From contig NC_064552.1 in the NCBI RefSeq assembly GCF_023856365.1, positions 9,831,660 to 9,895,659 of the forward strand: DNA of 64,000 nucleotides, read 5' to 3'. Source of the stretch: Brienomyrus brachyistius. Its lineage: Eukaryota > Chordata > Actinopteri > Osteoglossiformes > Mormyridae. Position numbers and translations under genes: made by a program. The notes beneath the pieces were generated by a model. That model had not been told where the DNA came from. It searched no databases and saw only the letters and a list, made by a program, of their open reading frames with translations. Positions 51,401 through 63,340 of this stretch are shown one piece after another. The stretch's first letter is position 1. Each line of letters begins with the position of its first letter.

Positions 51401-54400
51401 GCTGATGTGCAGTGCTAAGATGTCATACTTGATGGTTTCTCTCAAAAAGTTGGTAACTTGAGAGAATTTTTTTTTTAACTTGATTTTTATATTTGATAAT
51501 AGTACTGGATATGCTTTATTTGTGATTAATCAGAGAACCCAGAAGACATTGGTATCAGTAGTTATTTCATTTTAAACTAAATTTGTTTGTAAACATATTC
51601 TGGGATTTCGGTCTAGGTGTAGATGTTTGTTTGACAGACCCCATAAATGTGTTGGCAATGCAGCAAAGTAGGTTGGAGAGTGACTGGGGCATTCTCAGAA
51701 TTAATCAGAATCGGATGATGCCCTTACATTGTACAAAGCTATAAATAACCGATTTTGGCAGTTTTATAAGGTATTATACACATCTCAGATCAATGCAGTT
51801 CCTGGTAAAAGTCCAGGCGCAGATGGGGGTAGGTAATGCATTTTTAAGGAAGTTTACCAAGCCGCTAGTTCTATATTTGCATAACAAGTAATAATTATAC
51901 TTCTGTGATGGGCATCCTGGGTTGTTCCCTGCCTTGTGCCCATTGCTTCCAGGATAGGCTCCAGACCCCCTGCGACCCAGTAGGATAGGCGGTTTGGAAA
52001 ATGGATGGATGGATTATACTTATCCTAAAACAGGGCAAAGATTTGGAAGCAATTTGGGTCATACAGGCCAATTTCTCTTCTAAACACACAAATTTTTTTA
52101 TTTCCTTTTAAATTATTGGAATGTCTATTACTTGTATGGTTTTTGTAGCTCCTTGTTCGTTGTCTTTGCATTTATTTTCCCTCTGTAATAAATGTCTTTA
52201 ATTGTTGGTATGAGGGTGATTTGCAATAAAAATGCACAAACATTTATTTCTGCTTCCGATGTTTTGAGTCCGTTTATAGACCTGGTCAGAGTCTCTGAGG
52301 TTTGTGGAGTGCATGTCGGGCACATGGGGCACAAACCCCCACTATAGGCTTGCCTCACACATCAAAGGCCAAGCTTCCTCAAGTTTCTTGTAGTGGTGTG
52401 CTACCTTTTTTACAGTGAGAGCTACTTTTACTCTGAGCTACTGAATGGTGACCTTTATATTTCGCCAACGGAGGGCAGGGGGTTCCTGTCGGTATGTTTT
52501 GCCAACCCTGGTGGGGACTGGAAATTGTCACAATCAGCTGGTTGGCTGCCACTGTCGTATTTCGAAGAAATGCAGTTAGGCATCTCTAAATTGACAGTAC
52601 TGTATGACTGTGCAGCATCTCACCCAAGGTGTACACCAGTGGTCAGCAACCCTACTTCTGGAGATCTACCATCCCACAGAGCTTAGCTGTAGCTCCAATT
52701 TACACCTGATGCAGATAATCAGGCCCTTCAGTGGCATCTCGATATTAGAGCCGCCAAGCTCCAACATAAGCTCTGCACGGTGATAGATCTTCAGGAGCAC
52801 ATTTGGGGACCACTGGTGAACACCAACCTGCAGGAGCTGTGCTGAATGCGATCGGATTCATGTCCCCCATCACACTTACTAGGATGAGCTGAGGGAAGAT
52901 GGGTGTAATTTAGTTTGGAAAGAAATTGCGCAGTAAACCAGGGGTCAAACTGGTAGCCCTTTGTATGGCTCTGTATCCGAGAAGTAGCTCTGTTTCAAAA
53001 AGGTTTGTGACCCCTGCAGTAAACAAACCAGCCATTATATGGATAGTAAAACAGTCAAGGGATTTGACTAATTGGTTCTCTGAAGTAAGCCGTACAATTT
53101 CTTGTTGAACTAAGGTGGGTAGGAGTCTGCTTCCCTTTCGCTCTTAACACAATCTCCTGTGTATCTGGTAAACCTTTTATTCACACGCTATGCATATTTC
53201 AACCAGAGGGGGAAAATGGCAAGCTATTTGGTCACAGGAGCTGAATTAGGAATGTATTTCTAATTAGGAATGTTCACTGAAGGTAACTGGTAGTCTGAAC
53301 GCATCTTTCAGCTCACTAAAGAGAAGTTGCAGGCCGACAGGAAGACATGGCATGAGGAGAAGATGATCCTGATTAGTCATGCAAAGGAGGCCGAGGAGAA
53401 GAGGATCCAGGAGATGAAGAAATTTGCAGAGGACCGCGAGCGCTACGCCAAGATGCAGACTGCAATGGTAACAGGCTCTTGTCTTGTTCTACTGCAGCAC
53501 CTACCCACACCTGTGGTGTCTGACTTTAAGAGCTTTGATCTTGAAGGCTCGGATCAAAGTAGCTGCTGCGTGTGTTTCAGACTTAACTTCAGATCTGATT
53601 TTATGATTCCGACACGAGTTTTGGTATGTTTGTAGGAGATGCTCTCAAGGCAACTTTCTGACAAGGATGCCAACCTTGCGAAGTGGAGGGAGGAGCGGGA
53701 CACACTAGTCGCAGCCCTGGAAATCCAACTGACTAAGCTCTCGGCCATCAATACAAAGAAAGAGGAACAGATTGCTGAGCTCTTAAAAAAATGCAGTATT
53801 CTGCCACAAGAGGTCAGTATAGATTAGACATTGTTAGCTCACAACCCACTTACTTGATTTGTCAAAGAGCCTATTTTCTAATACTAAGCATTAAATGTTT
53901 AACAATTATGACATTCTCACATTATTATAACTCTTTTTTTTCCCCCCTCATGAACATTCTCAGTTAGCCACAGCTGATCTTTGTCTGTCTGTCTTTTGAT
54001 TGTCAGAGCAATGACAAAATCGAAAGTCTCCAGCACATCGTGTCGGTGAAAGAATCAGAAATCGCAGCATTAAGGGAACAACTGACTGCGGTTTCAAATA
54101 ATGGCCAAGAAACGTCTCCCGTATCCAAGAGGCGCGGGGAGTTGAGAAAATCGGTGAGACCTCGTTATGTCAGTCATGGAACCGTAACGGGCAGCAGCAC
54201 CATTTGTTGTGTAATTATTTTGAAGATGTATAAAAATCCGAATAATCATTAAGATTATTTTCCTTCAGACTGGCAAAAATGAACCACCGGGTACCAGTAC
54301 TACTAGACAAAACATTAGGAGCTCGCAGGCTTCTGAGGAACAGGAGGTGAGTAGCAGAATGATTAATGTGGGGAGTTGGAGCAGCTCGCTGTCCCTGTAC

Positions 54401-55144
54401 CTGGGCTCCTGGCAGATGTCGGCACACTGGCGCACTCCCCGCCCCGCCTCGCGCTCACCATATAACGCTGGCTCTGCCCCTGGCAGGTATCCGTGCTGGA
54501 CTCCTCTGAGATCTCCACGGAGAGTGGGAGAAAGAGCCGCTTCCCCAAGCCCGAGCTGGAGATCCAGTTCACGCCAATGCAGCCCAATAAGTTGAACCTC
54601 CGGAAGCAGGGCGGTGACTCGGTGACAGTCAAGATCACCAGGACGACCAGAAAGAGGAAGAGCGCTGAAATAGACAAGGTATTCATTGTGTTTCCTTTTC
54701 TGGGTCATTTATTTTTGTTGTTTTTTTTTTTAACCTGTGGGATGGACTAAATGAGTCCAAATTTCTCCAGTAAAGTCATTTTCACACATTAATGGCTGAG
54801 ATGGTCAGAAATCTGAAAACAAGGAGGGGTAGAAATGTCTCTCTCAGTGGGCCAGTGCAAGTTTGAAAATTTGAAAGCTACATATGACGACATTAAGCAG
54901 ACGTGCCCCCCAAGACCTGTTCCCACTCCTACCAGTTTTCCATTTTCACCTTTCTTATGACGTTGAGGGTTTTCACTTAAGTGTAAGCTAGAGTGCATAA
55001 TAATCGTTTGCCTCAAAAAGGCATTGGTTTTAAAGGCATTCGTATACAATGCAGGCTTCCTTAAAGGGGCTGTCTGAGTAAAATGGTGTGCATTGATCCT
55101 TCTCACTTTGTTGCTATCTTCATCTTCATATGAAAAGCACTAGC

Positions 55145-55188
<44 letters not shown>

Positions 55189-57636
55189 TTGCACGCCGGT
55201 GTGGGGGAGTGCATGTATTCCATTTTAAAATGGAATCATCGGTGAACCGCTCCTGTTTTTGTTACCTGTTCAAATGATGAAGGGCCGGCCCATTGGCATC
55301 CTGCTTTTTCAAGTTGGATCTAATCGTACGCAAGTCTCAGTTTTCCGCTTTCTCAGATCAAGAACAGCAGTTCTTTTGGGTCTGCAAAATCGTAGCCAGG
55401 CAATTCTTAAGTAAATGATGGCCTGTTGCATCATATTTGCATTAGACAGTAATGTAAATATGAAACTTGAGATGTAGTCTAACATTCTGACATTGTACCA
55501 GCCTATTTTTTAAAAAAATTCAAGCAAATTAGCATTCCTGCTCCTCCTATTAATATTTTTATTTGTTCTGTAAAACACCTGCATGCACCAGTATGGTTGC
55601 AGGTCGTTGATATAGAGAGGAGCAACATCCACCCTTTATGTTGCGTGTCCACTCTTCATGTGTGTACACAGAAACATGTATAGTTCTCCGGTCAGGCCGC
55701 GTTCTTAGCACTTTGGTCAGCTGGCTGGCGTGAGATTTTCAATTCGAGACGAGTCTGCGCTCACACACGTAGTTACATGTATATAGCAGTTTTATTACCT
55801 TTATAAATAGCCTGTAGGGTTTGCAAACTATGCCAACGCTTGTGAGAAGCATCCCTGTTGGTATTTAAAGTGGACGCTAGCGGCTCGATTGTGCGCAGTG
55901 TGTCCAGATCCGAGCGTACACATTCGGAGTGCAGCAGGCATTCGTCCGCTGAGGCGCACAGTGACGTCAAACGCGCCATAAATGTTCAAACGTATGGAGA
56001 AGTACGATCCACCCTTTAACATGATAGAATATCCGATGTCTTTCAATATTGTGTAAAAAGGATGATTCCTGATTTTTTTTGGGGGGGAAAGTATATTAGA
56101 CTTGCATGTCAATGAACCTGCAATGTTATTAACGTCATGAACCAAGGTTTTGATATACTGTGACTGGCATATTTAGAGAAGTGTGTATATTCCAGGGGCA
56201 ATGGAAATGGGGGGAACGAGTCCACCCCAATACCGACAGAACCCCCCCCCCCTTCCCAGTTAATAAATACACAACGTAATGCCGTGTTCCGTATCTTTAG
56301 TTATGAATCTGCAGTTTACTGAGGCCAGTTCGCTGCACAGAGCGCAAGGATGAAAACTAACGAAGACTGTAGTCATGTATTAGACAAAATCATTTTATCA
56401 TATGAATCAGTTATTTTTAGTTAAGTGATGTTTGGTCATGAATCTTGTACACATAACGATGTTAGTCTTATTTTAAGTGAGCAGTGAGAGGCGACAACGG
56501 CAACAAGACATCTAGTCTCAGCCCAGTCTTACGAAAAGAATATCTTCCGCAAGATATTCTAACTAAAGACGTTTATGGGGAATGCGTCGGCCCATTAAGA
56601 GACAACTTAAGGTAGAATTTACGAACTACGTAGCCTTGATTTTATTTTTTATTTTTTATTTTTTTCGGGAAACCTACCCCAGCAACCCAAGACTCTACAC
56701 TTTTGACACCTAATTAGAGCCTTCACATTGCTAAACGGGGGAGTTGGGGGTAAATCCTGGGACACATCAGAGGACTTACTGTGAGCCTTTCTTTGTCGTT
56801 CCTTCAGGATCTGGTGGACAGTGAGAACAAGAAGAATAACATGAGAATCACCAGGACGAACAAGGACTATGAGAAGGTTGAGATTCTTTTTTATGTTGGC
56901 AAATGAATGTTTTAGTATCTGTCAGTTGGTTTTAAAGTATTCAGTTATTCTAGTATAGATATTATGTGTACATTCTGAACAACCGGCATGTTTTGAAGTA
57001 TGGAGAAAAATGCTTAGAGACTTGAAAGCTTAATTACAAGGTTGGTCGACTATAATTTCTGGTTTGTTTTAATTAGTCTCTGTGTATTCCCAAGAAATCA
57101 CCAGCTGCATTCAGCAGAAACACGCACACGAAACGAGATGAGTCCCAGTCAAGTCTAAGGAACAAGAAAGATGGAGCTCTGCAGAAGATCGGAGACTTCC
57201 TGCAGAGTTCCCCAAATCTGCTTGGAAGCAAAGGTACGACCGCTGGAGACCGATGAGGTTTGACGGCAAGGAGTTCGTCCTTGTCATGTACTGAGGTTTG
57301 CCCCTTTTTTTTAATAGCTAAAAAGATCATGGAGCTTGTGCAGTCGAAATCACCTGAACCGCAGGGTGACTCAACACTTGGCCTGAAGCCAAAGAAGTCA
57401 AAACGAAGACTTTATAAAACTGAAATCTCATCTCCTCTTGACATCCCATCTAACTCTGTAAGTGTGTGGAGTGTGATCTGTCATTGTGTATCCTGAATAA
57501 ATAATTGGAATGAGTCCTCATTCATTGTCTAATCCTTAATACTCTCTTCTAGATCATTCTTCCTGCTGAAGAGAAAGAGAGTGATCATATTATTATCAAA
57601 AGACGACTCAGGACAAGAACAGGCAAGAAATATTGA
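39443..57636 (+). CDS. KIF20B: Kinesin family member 20B (mitotic kinesin-6, MPHOSPH1)
   Basis: 33 coding exons join in frame to 1795 aa (human about 1820): 39443-39556, 40313-40384, 40666-40785, 40900-41038, 41266-41450, 41547-41607, 41807-42016, 42101-42212, 42494-42565, 42769-42915, 43157-43319, 43406-43696, 43803-43942, 44032-44134, 44235-44436, 44543-44583, 44701-44820, 45008-45161, 45843-47001, 47187-47325, 47460-47582, 47665-47725, 47937-48062, 48184-48317, 53312-53467, 53636-53812, 54007-54153, 54269-54346, 54487-54678, 56808-56876, 57077-57233, 57318-57457, 57553-57636. The motor is residues about 45-465: P-loop GVTNAGKT 137-144, switch I NNLSSRSH 332-339, switch II DLAGSE 367-372. 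Residues 518-526 are poly-Asp. A long coiled coil follows, 386 codons of it in the exon at 45843-47001. The tail keeps [17 protein letters not shown] (from 1601) and [14 protein letters not shown] (from 1751). The protein is a plus-end microtubule motor of cytokinesis and the midbody. Start: two adjacent ATGs, with 39443 chosen and 39446 closer to human. The donor after 47001 is GC. Confidence 0.97.
42238..42430. mobile_element. Hairpin hAT-like MITE in a KIF20B intron
   Basis: The ends CAGGGGTGGC and CCCACCCCTG are near perfect reverse complements. The inner arms (GGTCTTATCTGCAAAGGGCC, and GGCCTTTTCTGGATAAGATTG at the right) also pair, as do TGCAGGTTTTTG and CAAAAACCTGCA. This is the layout of a very common fish non-autonomous hAT element. 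It lies in the intron after the 42101-42212 exon. Confidence 0.8.
42922..42947. repeat. (GT)n tract next to a KIF20B splice donor
   Basis: About 13 GT units begin six bases after the start of the intron that follows the 42769-42915 exon (donor GTACGT). In RNA this is a UG repeat. Confidence 0.9.
48450..49000 (+). mobile_element. LINE (L1/Tx1-like) 5' fragment with ORF1
   Basis: From ATG 48513 to 48953 there is a 146-residue ORF. It starts [19 protein letters not shown], then has a strongly helical heptad-rich middle with [20 protein letters not shown] and [20 protein letters not shown], and ends in a basic [11 protein letters not shown] tail. A short basic N-terminus plus coiled coil is the organisation of ORF1 proteins of L1-type elements in fish. 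No RRM-type domain or reverse transcriptase follows, so the copy is truncated. Borders are approximate. It is in the same direction as KIF20B. Confidence 0.5.
49258..50923. mobile_element. DNA transposon with 18-bp perfect TIRs
   Basis: GTGGCCTGTACTACGAAG at 49258-49275 is repeated as its exact reverse complement at 50906-50923, giving an element of about 1.67 kb. A second, imperfect internal copy of the end (CCTTTCGTAGTACGG) lies near 50820. Target duplication is unclear because the outer GGCC is itself a palindrome. The only protein signal inside is a SANT/Myb-like ORF at 49433-49627. No transposase domain was recognised, so it is probably non-autonomous. The SANT-like ORF suggests a PIF/Harbinger or ISL2EU relationship, as an inference. 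Confidence 0.8.
49433..49627 (+). CDS. SANT/Myb-like DNA-binding domain ORF of a transposon
   Basis: The 64-residue ORF reads [20 protein letters not shown], then [18 protein letters not shown] and ends [11 protein letters not shown]. The KAE...LIM..YEEFK...K...AWQ-type W-I-A-D-V pattern is that of the Myb/SANT-like (NAIF1-type) domain carried by Harbinger-related transposons. It is shorter than the full domain protein and stops right after VNA, where related proteins continue, so it is a remnant or a first exon. An upstream in-frame ATG at 49226 lies outside the TIR and is not preferred. Confidence 0.6.
   Translation: MEQDRQRKALLVMARAPYFTKAECMLIMQGYEEFKSMLQRRSNTTAAKKSRQACWQRIADRVNA
50988..51144. 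mobile_element. Hairpin MITE-like element
   Basis: The left arm TTCCCAGTTACAGTCCTGTA pairs imperfectly with the right arm CCTCCAGGACCGGATCTGGGAA. This kind of palindromic element is abundant in fish genomes. It lies just outside the 49258-50923 transposon. Confidence 0.6.
51905..52016 (+). repeat. 3' end of the (ATGG)-tailed dispersed repeat
   Basis: GATGGGCATCCTGGGTTGTT, GCCTTGTGCCCATTGCTTCC, GATAGGCTCCAGACCCCCTG and GGTTTGGAAAATGGATGG are almost identical to the 3' end of the 28834-29196 copy. Confidence 0.85.
52634..52818. mobile_element. Hairpin MITE-like element, possibly nested
   Basis: CACCAGTGGTCAGCAACCCT and GGGGACCACTGGTG form inverted ends; inner arms GGAGATCTACCA and TGATAGATCTTC also pair. 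It sits between GTAGTGGTGTGCTACC (52391) and GTAAACCAGGGGTCAAACTG...GTTTGTGACCCCTGCAG (52934-53021), which look like the two halves of another hairpin element, suggesting nested insertion. Confidence 0.65.
55146..55184. repeat. (GT)n microsatellite
   Basis: About 19 GT units lie in the KIF20B intron between the 54487-54678 and 56808-56876 exons. Nothing else in this 2.1 kb intron is recognisable. Confidence 0.9.
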
Positions 57637-58423
57637 CCCGGCTATCGATTTTACTCGATACTTGTTTAAAATTATTTCTTATGTATTAACAAGTAGAAAG
57701 GATTGTTTCTGCACTTTTGCTTAATTCTGTATTTCTACATTCTTTGTTTCTGTTTGGTGTAAAACTTTAAGGGAATTGAATTCATGTGCTGAATCGTAGT
57801 ATCGAGAGCCTTTAAATTCTGGGTTGCTGTGAACTTTGCACTCTGACTGAAACCTAGCGACCATTTCTTGAAGAGCTTTCTACGGTTATACAACGACAAG
57901 CAAAGTTTGTTTAAAAAAAAGTTATTTCTTTGTCATGTGACATTTTTGAGTTTGTCTTGTCTGTGCCCTGGAACAAATTTTCTTAGATATAGCATAAATC
58001 ATTTGATGTTAATTTACCATTTTTATATTTTTATTTAATTTTTAAGAAAATGTATGTACATTTTTCAAATGTTTTCACAAATTAAGCTATTACATCCATC
58101 CATGCTGCAGTCGTTGATTTGTAGCATTGTATTATTTTATACATTGTATGTGGGCTGCTGTAAATATTGAGGCTCGGCAGAATGAAAAGATATGTAAACA
58201 AGTAGTGCGTTTTCCCCTCTTTCATCTCCAGTTTGAACACAGTTTGTGTTTCAACTCCGGATCAGGAAGCTTTATGCTGTGGTGTCAGGTGAACATGTAT
58301 GTCTGTGTATTTGGTTGATGTGGTCTCTCAAGATGGGAGCCGGTGTCATAGAATATGTCTCGCAACAAGGAGCCCAGAGTCGTTATTTTCTCAGGGTTTC
58401 CAAGACCTCCGCTGGTGTTTTTC

Positions 58424-58429
58424 AATAAA
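58424..58429 (+). terminator. Candidate KIF20B poly(A) signal
   Basis: AATAAA in TTTTTCAATAAAGCGG is a canonical plus-strand signal about 790 bases after the KIF20B stop, followed by a GTGTT-rich patch. The intervening AT-rich 3' UTR may contain earlier variant signals. Confidence 0.45.
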
Positions 58430-58970
58430 GCGGCGAGTGTTATCTCTGACGCCATGAGTCAATCAATATCCATTCGGCTTCACCCACGCTCCAGTAATAA
58501 AAAAATCTGCTGTGATGCGCCCGAGTATCTTTTAATATAAATAAATCTCTGCAGCATTAATTAAACGTTCGCAGATGACGCGTGACTATACCGCCATCTC
58601 ACGGGTCATATATATGCATATGGGAAATGGAGCCAAAAGTAATGAGTGGAGATGTTTGCACTGCACCTTTGGGGCCGAGAGGAAAACATGACCATTTATC
58701 TGATGTGGGCAAGAAGGTGGTTCCAGCCAGCAGGGTCAATTAACGTGTTTTTCCATGCGACCGGGCTGCTGTTTGGATCTCCTAATTCCCAGGCACACAC
58801 TTGCAGCCCTGACATCTGTATGCTGTCTGTCGTGTGTGTTCAGGGGATCTACATCAAGTGCTCGCCCAATATAACTGATGGAATAAACAGTTTGTTATAA
58901 GATTATTGTGAGATCACAGGGAACCATTCCACGGACACCCGGATCCTGCAGGTGCGACAGCTATGTTACC

Positions 58971-59504
58971 GCAGAAAGAATTGAGACCACAGCACAATTT
59001 GTAGTTTTTTTTTTTTTCTCACCCATTTTGCAATTTTAGGGTGCGTGTCTGTGAATATTTTGTTTTGCAAACTGCAGCCTGATTCTTCTGTTTTTTTCAT
59101 TAATGAAGGCCTCCTTCCTTGTTTTATGGGACCCCAGTCCTGCTTCTAGGAGCCTGATATGAACTGTCCCAGCAGTGTGCTTCACACCTGCTCTTAATGT
59201 TTCCCATTCCTTATGAAGGTCACTTGATATCATCCTCCGATTCATGAGAAATTGTCTGATAAGTTAATGGTTGATGTCTGACATTAGAATGTCTTCTGCC
59301 CTTTACCTCGCTGGTTTCTTGTCGCTCCCAGTCGCTCCTGCTTCACCTTGTTCTTGTGTACTGCTGTCTTAGAAATTTTCAACCTGGAAGCAGCCTGCTT
59401 CTCAGCGTAGCCTCCTTCCGGCAGAACCACGATTAAACCAGGATTTTAAAAAGTGCAGATTTGTTTAAAAATACAGTGATCTCACTTTTTCTGCCGCTGT
59501 GTAT
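58971..59504 (-). mobile_element. TIR transposon copy (family also at 23783-24235)
   Basis: The ends GCAGAAAGAATTGAGACCAC and GTGATCTCACTTTTTCTGC are inverted. On the minus strand the interior GGTTCTGCCGGAAGGAGGCT, GCTGCTTCCAGGTTGAAAAT and CTAAGACAGCAGTACACAAG matches the 23783 copy. Minus-strand frames (for example 59036-59245) hold only degraded pieces, so this is a dead or non-autonomous copy. Confidence 0.7.
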
Positions 59505-62426
59505 CCCTGTGTGTTGTCTCAAAATCAAGGTTGTCATTATGCAAATATAAAATAAGCAACACTGGATAATATAGTGATACTTATGTATTATTTAATGGCC
59601 ATATTGTAATGGTCGCAGTTAAACTGATAGAAATTGTAGTTCTAATTAAATTTTTTATTTCCATGCTGATTGCTGTCCTGTATTGAAAGTAGGCTTTTTG
59701 TGTTTAAGTACCATATTGGCTCCAAAATATATCTAAAAAATACTGGGATTGTCTTATATTCGAGAACTTAAAATTAAACGTTATACAAAAATCAGTAGAT
59801 GGAGTAAATTATCCACCTCCTTGCTTCAGGTGGCTACATTCTTCATGATGTCATTTTAGCAATACATTGTCATATGAGAAGTGGCCCCACCCACTTTCCA
59901 TGATTGGCTGACATAATGTGATGCTGCTTTGCGCCACACCCTTCCTGTAATTATCTGGTGTAATGTGATGTGTGTTTGTGCGTGCATTAAATATAAATGT
60001 AACCTTGTGACATTTGTTGGGGGATGCTTGCATTTCGTTACTATTTAACCGTGAGTATTGTGTAAATTGTTGATTTCCTTGTCTGTGTTGCTGCTAGAAT
60101 TAAACCAATAAGGGCCTGTCAATAAAGAGAGTAACTTTCATTTGAAGAGGGCTGTCATCTCACTTAAAACTAATTCAAACACTCACTGCAAGTTTTGTTT
60201 TGCGCCGTTTATGTAGCTCTGCTGCATCAAACGTCCTGCGCCCTCCAGGGTTGTGGGTTTAGCACTGACTACCCCTCTCCCCAATAATACATTTGTTTAA
60301 TGGAATGTTTGCTTTTTAATACACTTATTGCGATTTGCCTGTAGTTGGTTATTAACAGCGATATGGTGAACTTCTTATATGTTCTTGTCAAATAAAGTTT
60401 TCTGTTGAAAGATCAAATTTGATATTCCAATCACCTTTTTTCCCCCCCCATACATAGCTGCCGGAAAAGTGTGTGCGTGTGGGAGGGGGCAGGTCGTCTT
60501 ATCAGGATTGTCTAATATTCCGGGTAACGCTGTTGTTTCGGTTCGGTTGGTGTTTCAATTTTATATGTAAGTTCTTTTGCTGGTCTACGCCGAATTCTGA
60601 AAATCCAGTGAAGCGTAACGGAGTCAGCGTGTCTGAAGCTATCCTCATGATTTAATACAGAATTTTCCCCCTCTCCGAACATATTTGCCCTGTTGTGTCT
60701 TACTAGACTTGATGTAAAACAATTAACTATTGCAGTTATGAACTGGAAAGATAATAGACTGTACCTTTTACTTTTAGCATTCTAAAAGTTGTATGCAAAA
60801 GCAAATGTATATGTGCACAATATACAATTAGCATATAGATCTAGTAGTTTTGCGTTCTCCCAACTGAATGTCACACGTTTATCTTGAGATGAGATTACTA
60901 GGGGATTGGAACCTTTTAATCTCAGGATTTGTGTTGATTATGTTTGTCGTGAAAGGTCTCTGACTCTCTTGGTGACTCATAGGTGTCCCAGAACTCATTT
61001 TGAAAGAAGTCATTCAGAAAAGAATATGTACTGGCTTAAAATAGCTAGTTAGTTCAACTAACAAATAATGAGATTTTTTTTCCCCCCGGGTTTAACATAA
61101 TATGTCTGATTTTGCAGCAGGCTGCTCTTATACTCCAGTAATACTCGCCTGTCATGTTGGCCGGAGAGTGTAATCTACATTTTAAATTTGAGATGACTGG
61201 TGCCTACAGAAAATATTATTCTTTTTCTTTTCGTCTTTTTTTTGTCAGGTTTACCACGAATAATATGCAACACAGAAATAGCTCTGATGTAGTTATTGAT
61301 AAAGGACGTTTTTTGTCTGTTTTGGTAATGGCGATGTTACATTTCTTTTGACAAAAATATTTCAAACTGGGAGTGGGTATTTAAATGTCAAAACTATTAA
61401 TAATTGTACACTTTACATTTCTTGTTCACTTTTCTTTGGCTAAAGGAAAATAACGTTAGTTGCTAAGCAGCCAAAGAACAGAATTTGATATGAATAAAAG
61501 AGTATAGGTTTGCATAAGCCCTTTGTTGTTCAATCTTTTGTCAAATCCTCGGTTCCTAAGTGCTGTGAGAGCATAAAGGGAAATGAGCTTTGGGTAAGAG
61601 GTAATTTTCGGAGGCGTTTTCGTAGCCTTTATTCACTCGGACTCTCACTGACGCAAGAGACTCTCACTGTACTGTGCGAGAGGTCCACAAGTCTACCCGC
61701 AGATGGGCCGTTCATTGGTGACTCGTACGATCAAGGGAACATAGTTTATATTTGTCTGGGTTTCAAACCAAAACTACTCTTGAAATTTTTAAGAGACGCA
61801 TTTAAACACACATCACAAGTGAATATTTCATTTGGAAAAGCCAAATATGAAGGTCGGGGTCTGAACTCTGTTTGGGCCTGTGTGTTTTTTTTTTTTTTTA
61901 ATGTAGCTCAGTGGGTTCAACACAAGCGTTTGAGCACTAGGCCTTCACAGCGTGTTTTAAAATCTGCTGCCTGAGCTGTATTCGTGCTTTGTAGTAAAAA
62001 AATATTACTATTTTAATGGATTTGGATTTTTCCAGATCATCCTGCCCTCACGAAGCCGCAGGTATATAAGCAATTAATGTGACAGGCTGCATTAACCGGT
62101 ATCCTGGATGGATAGGGAGACATGAACTGGCACCTTGGTAGGCAGTTTTTAAGCCTGGGGGGGCAAGTAGCTATAATCTCATGACATTAATACGAACCAC
62201 TAAATGATAAGAACAAAAAGTAATTTACGATATTTCCTTCAGTATTTGATTAAGTCTTGAGAAGCAGCATCGCCCCTAAGCACATGCCGTTTAACCCACA
62301 GTGATTAGTTGTACTAGCGAAGACAATCCTCTACCCATAAGGGTCAAAGGTCAAGTTGGGAAGAAGCTCCCTCACAAAGTGCTGGATGATGATAATAATA
62401 ATTAAAACGTTTGTTGATCACCACAG

Positions 62427-62427
<1 letters not shown>

Positions 62428-62464
<37 letters not shown>

Positions 62465-62641
62465 ACGTCCCTCAACTTGCTCTTTTGACAAGTAAGCTGT
62501 CCATGAAGGGCAGCCACCTGTTGGGGTGCCCAGGGAGCTGGAAGTTAAGGGCAAGGACCCACCAACATGCTGAGGTTGGGTTTGAACCAGTGACCTTCTG
62601 ATTACCGGCATGCGGGCTTAGCCCACTGAGCCACACACTGT
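62428..62641 (-). mobile_element. tRNA-derived SINE with poly(A) tail
   Basis: On the minus strand: GTGTGGCTCAGTGGGCTAAG (box A-like), GGTCACTGGTTCAAACCC (box B GGTTCAAACCC), a body with GGTGGGTCCTTGCCCTTAAC and GCTCCCTGGGCACCCCAACA, then an A tail seen as the T run at about 62429-62460. Short flanks and an intact head suggest a fairly young copy. It is too diverged outside the boxes to be a functional tRNA gene. Confidence 0.8.
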
Positions 62642-63074
62642 GATTTGTTCCTTTGTTATGACACCTGGAATATTAAACTTTTTTTCTTCTCCGAACCTAT
62701 GACCTCTCTGAAGTGGCTGGGGGGGGGGGGGTGGGATAGTGGTAAATGTTCGGTGTTTCACTTTAATTTGGGGGTGTTTAGGTGGCGGCCCGACGCTGAA
62801 TGGTGGTGTCACGCGTCCGGTCTCCGCAGGAGTAGATTCGGAGAGAAATGCACTGAACCCATTACTCACCTGTGAATGTCACGAAAATAATTTCAATCCG
62901 CCAAACCAAGGCTGAGTAAACAAGCAATAAATCATAAGCTGTCCAAACAAGGAGTCAAAATTAATTCCGTGCTCGGTATTAGTAGGTAAGGACTTCGGAA
63001 AGTGCAACACATCATAAATTCAAATAATAGAGCTGTTTCCAATGATTCTGCTCTGGAGCGTGGGAGAGTCCCGC

Positions 63075-63340
63075 CTCTGTCCTTCCATCCATCCTTATCC
63101 ACTTGTCCTGGTTGGGTCTATCTGCAGCCTATCCCAAGCAGCATAGGGCACAAGGCTGGGATAGCATCCAGAAGGGAGGCCAGCCCGTCACATACATGCA
63201 TACACCCACACTCTATGGGGAGCTGAGAGACATAAATTAGCCTACTGCATGTCTTTATAATCCAAGCGGAAACCCAGGAGAGAACATGCAACCTCCATAT
63301 AGCTGACTTGGGATTTTAGCTCCCAACACTAGAGTTGTGA
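63075..63340 (-). repeat. Fish dispersed repeat copy
   Basis: On the minus strand it contains GGTTGCATGTTCTCTCCTGG, GGTTTCCGCTTGG and CTATCCCAGCCTTGTGCCC and ends GGATGGATGGAA. It is a diverged copy of the (ATGG)-tailed repeat. Confidence 0.65.

Larger units (their letters stand above)
48318..53311 (+). other. KIF20B intron 25, about 5 kb, filled with transposons
   Basis: This is the longest KIF20B intron. Coding on both sides is continuous in phase 0 (ending KLSETLE and restarting [11 protein letters not shown]). It holds an L1-like ORF1 fragment, a TIR transposon, two hairpin elements and a dispersed-repeat tail. The remaining AT-rich parts show no gene. Confidence 0.8.

Noticed and set aside
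62580..62641. Possible tRNA genes (also 8770-8818 and 28850-28900)
   Set aside because: Box A and box B-like motifs belong to SINE or repeat heads. No complete cloverleaf with paired acceptor stem follows.
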